A DNA stretch of 64,000 nucleotides, taken from Phylloscopus collybita (taxonomy: Eukaryota; Chordata; Aves; Passeriformes; Phylloscopidae). Below are positions 43,593 to 53,959 of this stretch, piece by piece. Location of the stretch: the NCBI GenBank assembly GCA_027886175.1, contig JAJNNQ010000004.1:18333501-18397500 (forward strand), given 5' to 3'. The notes beneath the pieces were generated by a model. The model made no database searches. It was not told where the DNA came from and was given only the letters and a program-made list of their open reading frames with translations. Both the position numbers and the translations under genes were made by a program. Position 1 is the first letter of the stretch, and every line of letters begins with the position of its first letter.

Positions 43593-44176
43593 TGTAGTGG
43601 TGTGTTTAATTTTCTCTGTTAAATGTTTATTCGTACCGTGTATTTGGTTCATTCCACGTACCCCATTTCAAGCCCCAGTTGGTTCTTATCATAGTTGTTT
43701 ACCCAAGTTCAGTTAAATGTCAATCCTTTCCTCCCTACCCCCGAAAACCCATCCATCTCCTCGAGGCCTCTCCCTGGTTCTAGAATGTTCCAAGGAGGGC
43801 GTCGAGTGATAGGCCAGGATCCGAAGAAGTCCATCCTCCCCTACTGGCTTCTGGAAGAGTCATCCTAGTAGCCACCCCCCGGCCTTTCCTCATTGGTTCC
43901 TTCCGTGATAACCTCCCCTTACTCCTCCCCGTTAAAAGTAACTGACCCAGGGCAGTTTGCGCTCTGCTGAGGCAGATTCCCTGGAGTGAGATTGCTTCCC
44001 CAGAACCCTCAATAAACTCCAGTGGCAATCTCTCAACAGAGTCCTCCTTCTTATTCTCACCATCGTCACAGCTCACACCTAGCGGCTGGGCTGAAAAGAG
44101 CCCACCAGATCGGCTTGGTTGGCCAGCCTACTGAGCCGTACCGATCGCCTGTGGCCGTCGCCAGGGCTAACCGGAG
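43593..44176 (+). repeat. 3' LTR of ERVK element, cut by provirus C
   Basis: It starts TGTAGTGGTGTG and carries CCGTTAAAAGTAAC as a possible TATA region near 43928. CAATAAACTCC is near 44009. It aligns with the solo LTR at 18616-19236. The alignment is interrupted at CCAGGGCTAACCGGAG (44176), where provirus C begins, so about 40 bases of U5 are missing or displaced. Confidence 0.82.
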
Positions 44177-44728
44177 TGTGGTCAGCTAGGGAAGCCATCC
44201 AGAAGATCCCATGATGTATGAGAAGATACAATCCCTCTCTCTCCAATGACGTTTATTAATAATACTGTGATCCGCAGCCCCGCGATGGTGACGTAAGCGC
44301 ACTGAGTCTATATAAGGCTGCGCATACAAGAAATAAACGCACTTCACTGTATTGTAGTTGGATAAGGTCCGGCGATCGGAAGATCTCGTGATGTATGGTG
44401 AGATAGGGCCCGCCTCTCCTTGCCAAATAGCCAATAAGGAACAAGCAGTGACGTAACCATGATGTCAGCGAAGTTATATAGGAGCTTGCGAAGTTGAAAT
44501 AAATGCATTTTGCCATCCACCACATTGGTGTCAGTGTGTGAGTGCCCGAGTGACCTGGGGTTTGGTCACCGTGCCCGGCCTGAACTGGGTCACTGCTGCC
44601 TGTAGAAAATAACACAGGCAACACCGTCTACCACATTGGTGTTTGCGAGTGATCTGCCCAAACGGTCTGTACGTGTACCGTCGTGTTCCTTCCGAACTGG
44701 GTCGCCCTGCCTAGCCAGAGGCAACGCA
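44177..44728 (+). repeat. Composite 5' LTR of provirus C
   Basis: Three LTR pieces follow one another. The first (44177-about 44353) has U3, TATATAAGG and AATAAACGC. The second (about 44354-44610) has U3 again, TTATATAGG, AATAAATGC and an R-U5 with CACCACATTGGTGTC. The third (about 44611-44728) repeats only R-U5 with TACCACATTGGTGTT and leads into the primer site. Thus two promoters, two polyadenylation signals and two U5 regions are in series. Confidence 0.8.
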
Positions 44729-44729
44729 G

Positions 44730-44746
44730 AGGTGCCGAAACCCGGC
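44730..44746 (+). promoter_or_regulatory. Primer-binding site of provirus C
   Basis: AGGTGCCGAAACCCGGC, the tRNA-Phe-type site with T to A at the first base. It matches the tRNA 3' end over more bases than the sites of A or B. Confidence 0.83.
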
Positions 44747-44863
44747 CCGCTCCCCGACACACGGGTTTGAGCGGCGGGTTGTTGGGATTCTCGCCGGCCG
44801 GAGAGGGACGACTGAAGTAGCAGGACCCAACTTCAGTGACGAAGATGCTCGTGTACCACCGGG

Positions 44864-46936
44864 ATGGATGCACTCAGCAAGGTAATGTTGGAACTGCATA
44901 GGCAGTGGGCAATCAACTGCATAGTCAAAGATTTTGAATGTGCAGTTGTGCATCTTTTAAAATTAGGCGCTATTGATTGTCCCGTGGACATTTCGCACTC
45001 AGAATGCTGGGACAAGTGCACGAAAATGCTCGCAGATGATGTTATGGTCTCCGGGTCTAGTAAAAGTCTAAAAAGCTGGGGAAGGGTCATGCAGGCACTG
45101 CGCGAAGTGCTGCTAGATCAAGACACCAGGAAAGCGTCTCAAAGCTATTTAAAAATAACGCCAAAAGTCGGGGTCAGAGCCAGCACCCAGACCGCGTTCG
45201 GGGACTGTCCTGCGGATCCCGACCCGTCATTTAACGATGGAGATCGCTCCCACTCGTCGCGGCCCCTCAGCCCTGCATGGCACTCGCAGTCACCGGCAGA
45301 GCGAGTGACAGCACTGAGTGCACGGACGGATGCCGGCCATGCTCCCTTCCGCATGCCCGCCACGGTGCCGCCCAAGCCGATGAACACGGCTGGCAGCCAA
45401 AAAATAGTGATACTGGCGAGCTTGAAAGCAATTTTAATAGTGCAAATCCAAATGAAGTCTGGGAACAGCCACCACCTTACGTGCCAAAAAATGGCGCTGA
45501 GCAAAAAGGAGAAGGGCGGAGCAAAGAGCCGTTTCCCGCCACAGACATGCGCAGAAAGAAGCACGAGGGGAGGTGGGAGGAAAACACGAGCAGTGAGGGG
45601 GAGGACAACCCAGAGCCCAGGCAGAGAGCATGCCCCAAAAGGTTCCCTTGTAACAAAAGCAGCTCCCGAGAAGGGAGGCAGAGATGGGGGGGAAGAGCCT
45701 GCCCATGGGAGGGGGAGAGGATGGAGCCTGACTCAAAAGCACTGCAAACCAAAAACCTCTTGCCATTTGACTTCCTCCTCTGAGTCGGATGAGTCGGATG
45801 ATGACCATGGTCACCTGCAACACCCTGATCACACTACTCCCTGTGGCCCCCATGGGACACAAAGCAGCAAAAGGCACACCAATACACATCTAGCTCAGAT
45901 CCCGATTCAGATAGAGAGAGAGAGAGCACCAGCTCCTCTCTTCAAGCTTACCAGTTCATTCACATCACATGCAGTCACTAAAAGCCCACAAAGATCCATG
46001 CCACTCACAGACTGGAAAGAAATCCAGATGGCATATGCAGACCTGACCACGTCTGCAGTACAGGCATTCCCGGTCAGGAAAGTAGGTAACAGCTTGCCGA
46101 CTTACTCTCCCGTCAATCCTAAAGATGTGCAGGCAGTTGCAAAAGTCATTGCTGAAAAAGGAATAAACTCTGCAATGATCTCCACCCTAATTGACGGCAT
46201 TTTTGGCAATGATGACATACTGCCATTTGGCATTAAACAAATGGGCCGAATAATTTTTGACGGTGCAGGAATGAACTTATTCAAACAAGAATGGGAAAAT
46301 TATATGCTTGCCAGAGTTACTGGTGATCAGCATCCACTGTGCAACTCTAGCATACTACACCTGATGGGCAAAGACCCACAAATGGTCAGTCCACAACCCC
46401 AAGCCCAAGGCTTGCGAGCCTCAGAGGTCGCGGCCACAACTCGCGCTGCTGGAGAAGCCATTCGTGTCACTTGCAGAATTGTCGCTAAGCCAGCCCCATG
46501 GTCTACCATCAGGCAGAACGAAAGCGAAAGCTTCACACAATTCGTAGGCTGTCTCCAAGCAGCTGTGGATGCCTCTGATTTGCTGGCAGAAGCAAAGGGT
46601 CCAGTCATGGCAGGTTGCTTGCGACAGCAATGCAAACAAGCCACCAAAGAGATCTTGCGCTCAGTGTTGCCAGGCAGCAGTATCGCAGCAGTGATCAAAC
46701 ATGTCCCAAGGGAAGAAAACCTAGTCCCAGTCCAAACCGCCGTGGGCGCTAGCCTAGCCCCACACCCTGCTGCAGTTAGTGCTGCCGTGGCTGAAGTAAT
46801 GGCTGCCCGAACCTACCATGAACAATCAGCGCCGCCAACTCCTGCATCCCAAGGCAAACTGAGACCATGTTGGTCTTGTAGCAGGAGAGGCCACATCGCT
46901 AGAGAGTGCAGGTCCAAAAGGCAGGGAAACGGATGA
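44864..46936 (+). pseudogene. gag: gag of provirus C (690 codons open)
   Basis: One open frame covers matrix (MDALSKVM), a linker, capsid (homology region FTQFVGCLQAAVDASDL) and nucleocapsid with an intact CWSCSRRGHIAREC knuckle. It looks whole but is not. Between about 45290 and 45690 the frame that matches A and B is the -1 frame (PPPYVPKNG near 45470), so the open frame reads this part out of register and returns to the shared frame before SSSESDESDDD (about 45770). The late-budding motif is therefore not encoded in the long frame. The TGA at 46934 replaces a CGA seen in A. Confidence 0.85.
46924..46930 (+). other. Candidate gag-pro frameshift heptamer (C)
   Basis: G GGA AAC in the gag frame, two codons before the TGA at 46934. 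The -1 frame is open from 46906 to 47253 and reaches the protease start WGICRE. Confidence 0.7.
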
Positions 46937-47204
46937 GGGAGGGGCCAGACGGTCTGCATGCAGCCCCCTCCCAATTGGAACACCTAGCGGCCCAACTATG
47001 TGAACCCCGCATGGAGCAAGCAGCCTTTGAACCTGCTGTCTTCCAGAGAAGCCAACAGCTTCATGGCCCAGCCTTGGCCTCCACAGCAGGTGTTTCCCCA
47101 ACCGGCGAGTCAACAAGGCTCGATCGCGTCGCTACCCCCGAAAGACAACCTGGAAGACAAAACCCTCCAGTGGCCCTGGCAATACAGTGCAACAGCAGCA
47201 AATT

Positions 47205-47594
47205 TCCAGTAGCCTGGGGAATTTGTCGAGAATGCACCTCTGGCTCCAACTAAGTCCCAGGGATGATATCCCACGTCGCTCTCGAGAGAACGTTGCTATT
47301 AGCTTTCCATTCTTGATTGATACAGGTGCCGATGCAACTGTTTTCCCACAAGACCACTGGCCCTCAAGCTGGAAGTTAGAAGATGCCTCCAATGTGAGCG
47401 GAGTGGGCGGAACTTCCGCCACAAAGAAGAGCGCAAAACTACTATCAATAATCGTGTATGATGAAGCAGGGCAGAAGTTTGAAGGAGAAGCCTGACTTCA
47501 TGCCTATGTCCTTCCAGATCCTCGACAGCTACCTCTGCTCAGACGGGATGCTCTATCCCAACTGAATGTCAGGGTGACAAATTTACCCTGAGGG
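47205..47594 (+). pseudogene. pro: Protease (pro) of provirus C
   Basis: It contains FLIDTGADATVF with the catalytic DTG at 47319-47327, the canonical form of the motif, unlike A and B. A TGA at 47493 breaks the frame at a site where B has TGG. It resumes as LHAYVLPDPRQ and ends NVRVTNLP before the TGA at 47589. A frameshift separates the -1 gag-pro frame from the active-site frame. Confidence 0.82.
47579..47585 (+). other. Candidate pro-pol frameshift heptamer (C)
   Basis: AAATTTA, same context as in A and B, before CCC TGA. Confidence 0.75.
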
Positions 47595-50140
47595 CCACTG
47601 CGGCATACCCATCACCTCCAATTCGGCTGACATGGACATCATCAGATCCTGTGTGGGTAGAGCAGTGGCCCATTCCCAAGCCTTGAATGTCAATTCTCCT
47701 TCAATTACTCCAGCAAGAACTAGGAAAAGGGCACATCAAACCATCCACTTCTCCATGGAACACCCCTGTGTTTGTAGTATCAAAACGCAGTGGAGAAGGC
47801 TTTTGCCTGCTTCATGACTTGCGCTGCTGTCAACAAGAAAATCCAGCCCATGGGTCCAGTGCAGACACGACTCCCTGGTAACTCCTTCATCCCAACGGGC
47901 CAGCCATGTCCGGTGCTTGATATTAAAGACTGTTTTTTCTCCATCCCATTACATGATGAAGACAAAGAGCGGTTCGCCTTTTCTGTAGTATTCCCCAATG
48001 CTCATCAGCCCAACCTGCGGTTCCACTGGAAAGTTTTGCTGCAAGGAATGGTCAACTCTCCTACCATCTGCCAATCGCTGTGAGCCGAGCCTTAGCTCCA
48101 GTTCTATCTGTGAACCCAGAGGCCACCATCACCCAACATACGGACAACATCCTCGTTGCTGCTCCTAAGCCCTGCCAAGTAGATAACCTTGTGTCAACAG
48201 TCTCTGAAGCCCTAAAGACCTGCGGTTTTGAGATAGCTGAAGCAAAGATAAAAAGAGGTCCTTCCATCACGTTCTTAGGCATGAAAATCGATGGTTCCTA
48301 CGTGACACCACCAAAAATCAAAATCCGTCGCAACATCAGCACGCTTCATGATGCTCAGCAGCTGGTTGGATCTTTGCAGTGGCTGCGTAACGTTGTTCTC
48401 ATCCCGCCAGAAGTGATGTCTCCACTGCACAACCTCCTCGAAGGAAAACACCCGTGGGAGCAAAAAACCCTCTCAGACAAGGCTGCCTGCTCCCTTGACT
48501 TCATCGAACAACAACTGTCCACAGCAGTTCTCTGTCGATGGAATCCAAGCCTACCACTGGATCTGTACGTGCACTTTACCAAAGAGGGGGGAGTAGGAGC
48601 ATTGGCACAAGGACCTCCTAACACAGTCAGGCCGATACGGTGGGTAGTCCTCAGAAGAACATCACGTGCCTTTACACTGGGAGTGGAATGCCTTCGAGAT
48701 CTGATCATGAAAGAAGGAAGCTCAACACTGAATCACCTGGGTCTCGAGCCTGCAAAAATACACTTACCATTCCAAAAGCAGATCCCAGTGTCATCAGTAG
48801 CCATCTCAGAACACCTTGCCCTAGCCCTTTTCGGCTTTGCAGGAGAACTTTGCTACGCAGTGAAACCTCCATGGACTCAACTGTTCGCTATGGTGGACAT
48901 CAACCTTCCATGGAAAGTCGAAGACCGGCCTCGACCAGGACAAACCGTGTTCACTGACGTGTCCTCAGCTACCTCTACAGCAGCAGTCGTGTGGCAACCT
49001 CAAGAACAATGGCAGTGTATGAAGATGACAGATATATCACTATCAGTGCAGCTGTTAGAAGCCAGTGCTGTTGTGATAGCATGTGGACTGTTCCAATCAG
49101 AACACCTCAACATCGTCACCGACTCCGTGTTTGTTGCAAAACTTTGCCAAGCAATGTCAGGTCCAGGCATTTCAACATCTCTAGCAGCCATCGTGATCGA
49201 AGAAGCACTTGCATCATGACAAGGCACAGTATCTGTCATACACGTCAACAGCCACAACCTGGTCAAAGGGTTTTTCCAGATAGGCAATGACAAAGCTGAT
49301 GCCACAGCGAAAGGACTGTGGACCTTGCAAGAGGCAAGACAACTGCACGAATCCCTTCATGTCGGTGCCAAAACACTTGCCGAGAAATGCAGCATCCCAG
49401 TATCAGATGCCAGAAACATAGTGGCCACCTGCCCGCATTGTCAAAAGGCACCTCTTTGGTCCAGCAGAGTCAACCCCAGAGGCCTCAAGGCTTCAGAAAT
49501 CTGGCAAACAGACTTCACCCTCTGCCAACTGCTGAAGCCCAGAGCTTGGCTCGCTGTGACTGTGGCCACTTACAGTGGCATGATTGTCGCGACTCAGCAC
49601 GCCAAAGCGAACTCTAAAGCTACAATCCAGCATTGGTTAACAGCCATGGCATGGCTTGGCATTCCCAAGCAAATCGAAACAGACAATGGGACAAATTTCG
49701 TGCCCAGGTCAGTGCAAGAGTTCGCCACCAAATGAGACATCGCTCTGAAGCGAAGAATCCCGTACAACAGCACCAGGCAAGCTAAAGTGGAGAGAGCAAA
49801 TCAGACCTTAAAGTCCAAGCTAGAGATCCTAGCCAGAGCAGAAGGGTTCACCAGCAGCATCCCTCCACCAGAACAACCTCATTTGCTAGCTACCGCTATG
49901 CTGGCACTGAACCAATTTCCCAGGGGAGACCAAAGGCAAGCTCCTTCCCAGAAGCATTGGACCACAGAAGCAGCAAAACAAGGCCCACCAGTCAGTATTA
50001 AAAATGAGATAGGAGAATGGGAGACAGAGTGGAAATTGGTTGTGACAGGCTGAGGGTATGCAGCAGTTGAGAAGGATGGGCTCATTAAGTGGTGTCCTTT
50101 AAAATCAATAAAGCCTGTGCTACGCAGCCCAACTAATGAA
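47580..50140 (+). pseudogene. pol: pol of provirus C, RT active site lost
   Basis: Reverse transcriptase has DPVWVEQWPIPKP followed by a stop near 47685, then LLHDLR, a frameshift, VLDIKDCFFSIPL and another break near 48080. At the catalytic box the sequence reads QHTDNILVAAP, so YMDD has become HTDN and one catalytic Asp is lost. The stretch 48080-49219 covers thumb, connection and most of RNase H (TVFTDVSSAT, IVTDSVFVAK). It stops at TGA 49217. Integrase (49260-50140) keeps HESLH, CPHC, EIWQTDFTLC, ETDNGTNFV and KVERANQT, with a stop at 49733. Confidence 0.9.
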
Positions 50141-50175
50141 ACCTCTGAGTCTCTCTTGACAGGTCTACCGTCGTG

Positions 50176-52019
50176 ACATCTCCTGCCAGTCTCGCTTCTC
50201 CACACCGATCTTGTCCTCTCAGTAACCTGGTGCCTGCAGAGCAGGTTCCATCTGGGAAATCCTCAGCTGGGCAAACTGGCCAGTCTTGCTCTCCATGTTC
50301 CAGAGCTCAGTCACCTTGCTCTTGGGCATCTCTATGGGAAGAGATGTGTGTTCCCATGCAGCCCCTGCAACACTGCAGCCTAGATGAGACAGTTCTGCTC
50401 AGGGCTGTGGAGAGAGTAGCACATCCCTGTGCCAGGGGCTGGCAGGATTCCTACCTTAGTGCCCACTTGATGTGTTCAATGTTCAACATTGTCAGCTTTG
50501 ACAGCTTTTGGACTGTGTTTGAGAAATCAGGTTTTTTTAAGGGCTCTGGGGCTCAGACAACTTGTTAGGAACAAGGGATTAAGTAAGTGAGCACTGGCAT
50601 CTTTAGGGGCCAGATGTGTTGATTTTGAGGCCCCATGACTTGTGTGATTGGTGAGAAAGATAACGTTAGTGCTGAAAAAAGAATCATTCAAGGGGCTTCT
50701 TCTGTTCTGAAGAGCAGTTCCATCAGGGACCATTAAGTTGTTGTGTTTGACTGATTCCTTCTTTGACTTAGGAATCCACTTTCTCCTAATTCTTGTCTCT
50801 TCCCCGACTTGCCTGGAGTGTTCAGTTTCTGTATTGGCACAGGCATTTTTGCATATTATTCTATAACTCTGTTAAAGAATTTCTCTATTTCATTTAATTT
50901 TCAGACTCATTGTCTGCTGTAGGTTTATTATTGAGGAAGGGCAGACTGGAGGTGGGGATAGGGATTTTTTGGAATTGCCCATATCATACTGCCAAGCGTA
51001 ATGACGTTTTGTCTTCTAGGAACTCACACATACCAGATTCCAAAAGCAATTTTTTCCACAAAAGAAGGGAACGTGGCAGGCTCTGAACTATTGTGTCCCT
51101 GGAGAAAATAACTGAGTTTATGTTTCTTTCTGTTTTTCTTTTCAGGTCAGTATTAGTGCTGCCCCTGAGTCTTCAGAAGAGGAGCCTCTAACAGGGCTGC
51201 AGCAGAGGCAGCTTTGCCCGGCGCCGAGAGCTGTGGGAAGTTCCCTGGAGGCCAAGGAGCCTGGTGAGGAGAGAGCCCACACTGGTTTAGAAAGGTGTGA
51301 GGGGGCTGCTCTGAGTCTGCCTGTGTGAGGTCAGAGAGGAGGAAAAGCAGATCAGAAGAGTTGGGTTTTCTTGCCTGCAGGGCTGGTGCTTCCTGGAACC
51401 TTTAGTTCAAGTCCTGCACTGCCACAGCCACCCCAAGCCCTGCTCTCCAGGCTTCTCCAGGGGCTCTGACACTGAGTTCTCTGGTGTGGCAAGAAAGCAA
51501 GGACTAAACCTGACCCTGTGGGAGCTGTGTCACCAACTAGCATGTCCCAATTGGGTTGGTAACTGGGCTCACACTGGGCTCACAGCACCCTTTAGCTTCA
51601 GCCATCTCAGCGAGGGACGAAGCGTCTCTATTAACACAAAGAACAGGACTGGGCTTCTTTGGGGGAGGTGGGACTGTGTGTTCTGAGCTCTTGTGAGTGC
51701 CATTTGTACTGAGAGTGCTGAGACTTTACTAAGATACTTCAGGGCTTTACACAGTTTTGGAAACTTGGAGGGATTCTTATTCTTTAAAGTGCAGGCTTCA
51801 AATTCCAAGGGAGCATCTGCCTTTCAGGCCATCTTTTACAGTCTTTGGTGTAAAGAAAGTTACTTTCAAAGGGAAAGATGCACAAAAGTCAGTACTGGCT
51901 CAGCATACCCTTTGACTCCCAGATATCCATATGATATACCTCGCCAGGAGGGCTGCCCTGCTTGGGAAGGTGAGACTGAGGGAGAGCCTGTGATCATTGG
52001 GCAGGTGGAATACCTCTGT
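50176..52019. other. Unassigned stretch
   Basis: No retroviral or known gene sequence was recognised. At 51147-51263 there is a 117-base open block bounded by TTTTCTTTTCAG and GTGAGG, which would pass for an exon, but the peptide (Glu/Ser-rich, then Gln/Pro/Arg) is not recognised. The rest is ordinary non-coding-looking DNA. Confidence 0.35.
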
Positions 52020-52310
52020 TTATACACAAATCTATAGATCTATGATTACATATACATACATTCATGGATCCATAAATTTATGTTTATGCATCTATACATT
52101 TATATTTATAGATCTGTATCGTTTAGATACAGTTATAGATACGATAGAATTTTGTTGAGACATAATTACATTCATAAATTTGCATAGTACATTTACATAT
52201 ATGTAAAGTAATATTCATAGATACATAAAACTGTACGTATAAATCGTTACAGGGTTGTCGTTAAAGTTACATGGATGTTTAGATGGATAGACTGATGTTT
52301 GTGTATGCCT
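52020..52310. repeat. AT-rich low-complexity tract
   Basis: Loose repeats of the ATAGATCTAT / ACATTTATA type with frequent CATA and GATA steps. No fixed unit is kept. A similar, longer tract lies at 53960-54880. Confidence 0.7.
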
Positions 52311-52319
52311 AGGCTAAGT

Positions 52320-53149
52320 TTTTACCTCTTTCTCCCCTCAGCTGCCTTTTTCACCTTTTGCTTTTCCTGCTTTTCCCTCCCGTGCCCCCTCTGTCCCTGT
52401 CCCTGTGCTGGGTCCGAGCTGGCAGCCGGGTCGGGTGGAGCACCAGTTCCAGCCCCGGGCGTCCCTGGAACGCTGGGAGCTGCCGGTTGTCCCAGGCACT
52501 GTTCCCTGAGGAGCTGCTGAAGGACAGGGAGGCAGAGGGGGCTGAGGAGGCGCTGACGCTGCAGGGACGGTGACTTTGAGGTGCTGGGGGCACTGAGGGC
52601 TGTGGGGGAGCAGAGGGCCAGGGTAGCACGGGGGTGACAGGGCAGTGGCACGGGCTGAGGGGGTGGTGGGTCCAAGGGGCCGGGATGGGTCAGAAGGGAT
52701 TGAGTAGGTGAGAGGAATGTGGGGGGCTGAAGAAACGGAAGGGGGCCGGGGCTTTGCCGAGCGGACGTTGGGGCTGAGGGGATGAAGAGGGCCAGCAGGG
52801 AGCTCTGGGACTGCAGCTCTGCCAAGCCTTGGAAGCAATTCCAGAGCCTCCACTTTTGCCACAACTGCCCTGCACACCTTGGGGACAGGCGGAACTGATA
52901 GGAAACAGCAGGGAGAAGCTGAAGGCCACTAGCTCCAGCAATGAACAGGGAGCTGCTACTGCTGCTGCCAGGAGAAAGGTGAGGCAGACTAGGGGTGAGG
53001 GTGGCGTGGGCTTTGGCCGTGGGCAGTGCCCGGCTGGGCAGGAGCGGGCCCTGCCCGTGCTGGGGCTGCTCAGCGCAGCTGCCCCGGTCGGGACAGGGGC
53101 TGTCTTTGGGCAAGGCAGCTGTGCTGGCAGGGCGCGGGGGCTGTGCCGG
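52320..53149. other. GC-rich stretch without recognised gene
   Basis: Open frames exist on both strands owing to composition, with Pro/Ser/Ala-rich products and no motif. A block at about 52889-52978, bounded by GGGGACAG and GTGAGGC, resembles an exon but has no known match. Confidence 0.4.
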
Positions 53150-53703
53150 CCGTGCCGGGCTGCCGGCGCCTGCGGGACTGTCACGGTGCGCTCTCCCATC
53201 GCGTTACGGGGGCTGACACTCCCCCGGGCCCTGAGACACTGGAACTTGTCGGTCGGTGTGAGGGAATAAACGAGATGGGCCTCACTTGCCTGTCCGAGGA
53301 TTGTACTTGTTAAAGCGACATAAAACACAACTTAATTCGAACGGGAGGAAGAGGTGAGGACACCGTGCAGGGGTGGGGTAGTGCATTTTAAGGAATAGTT
53401 TAGGGGTGTGGTTTAGTATCTGGGGCCAACAGGAACATGGGTACTAGGTGGGGACTACAATTCAAGGACCAATAAGGGACTACAAGGGGAGGGAAATAAC
53501 CTAAGCAACCAATGGTGCTTCAAAGGTTAAGGGATTGACAAGGAATGTTCAGGAAAAAGAGGTAGGGTTAGAGTGTAACAGGCAATTTAGTGGGAGGATA
53601 TCATAGACAATTAGGACTAAACCAGTCCTGCAAAGGGGGTACAGAACAAACCACTGGGAATAACAATACATTAAAAGTACAATACATTTTAAAACACACT
53701 GCA
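53150..53703 (-). repeat. Probable ERVK-type LTR, minus strand
   Basis: On the minus strand a unit begins TGCAGTGTGTTTTAAAATG at 53703. It continues with blocks such as CCTTATTGGTCCTTG and CCCATGTTCCTGTTGGCC, typical of U3. The opening resembles the TGTAGTG start of the LTRs at 19236 (minus) and 43593. No polyadenylation signal in the right orientation and no duplication were seen, and the left edge is a guess. Confidence 0.4.
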
Positions 53704-53959
53704 ACAGGGGACAGTCCCGCTGCCGCTGTGCTCACCACACCCCGACCTGCTCAGCCTGCTTGTTCTTTCTAACCCTCCTGGGAAGGCGCTGAGGTTTTCC
53801 CTTCCCTGACGGAACTGCAGGTGCTGCCAAGGGAAACGTCCCGATCCCGACTCAGTGTTCCCTTTGCTTACCACATGTCCCATCTGCTGTCCCTGACCAG
53901 GAGAGCTGCTCTGCGCAGGAGGAAGTGACAGAGAAGCTTTGAAGATGGGACAGCTGGAA

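Larger units (their letters stand above)
29413..44176 (+). mobile_element. ERVK-like element, host of provirus B
   Basis: A beta-like element in two parts, 29413-30821 and 40739-44176, separated by provirus B. The first part holds the protease end and reverse transcriptase. The second resumes with RNase H, integrase and an alpharetrovirus-type env, then a polypurine tract and a 3' LTR. The coding order across the gap is continuous, so this was one element before B inserted. Its 5' end is missing, replaced by an ERVL-type LTR fragment, and its 3' LTR is cut by provirus C. Confidence 0.88.
44177..50175 (+). mobile_element. Provirus C, 3'-truncated
   Basis: Same family as A and B: a composite LTR, primer site, long gag, pro and pol. 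Similarity ends just after the env splice-acceptor region (about 50175), so env, polypurine tract and 3' LTR are absent and no flanking duplication can be tested. It sits in the U5 of the ERVK 3' LTR. The loss could be a deletion, a recombination or an assembly break. Confidence 0.88.

Noticed and set aside
52322..53328. Pro/Ser/Ala-rich frames on the minus strand
   Set aside because: Several frames are open at once through base composition, and none has a recognisable domain.
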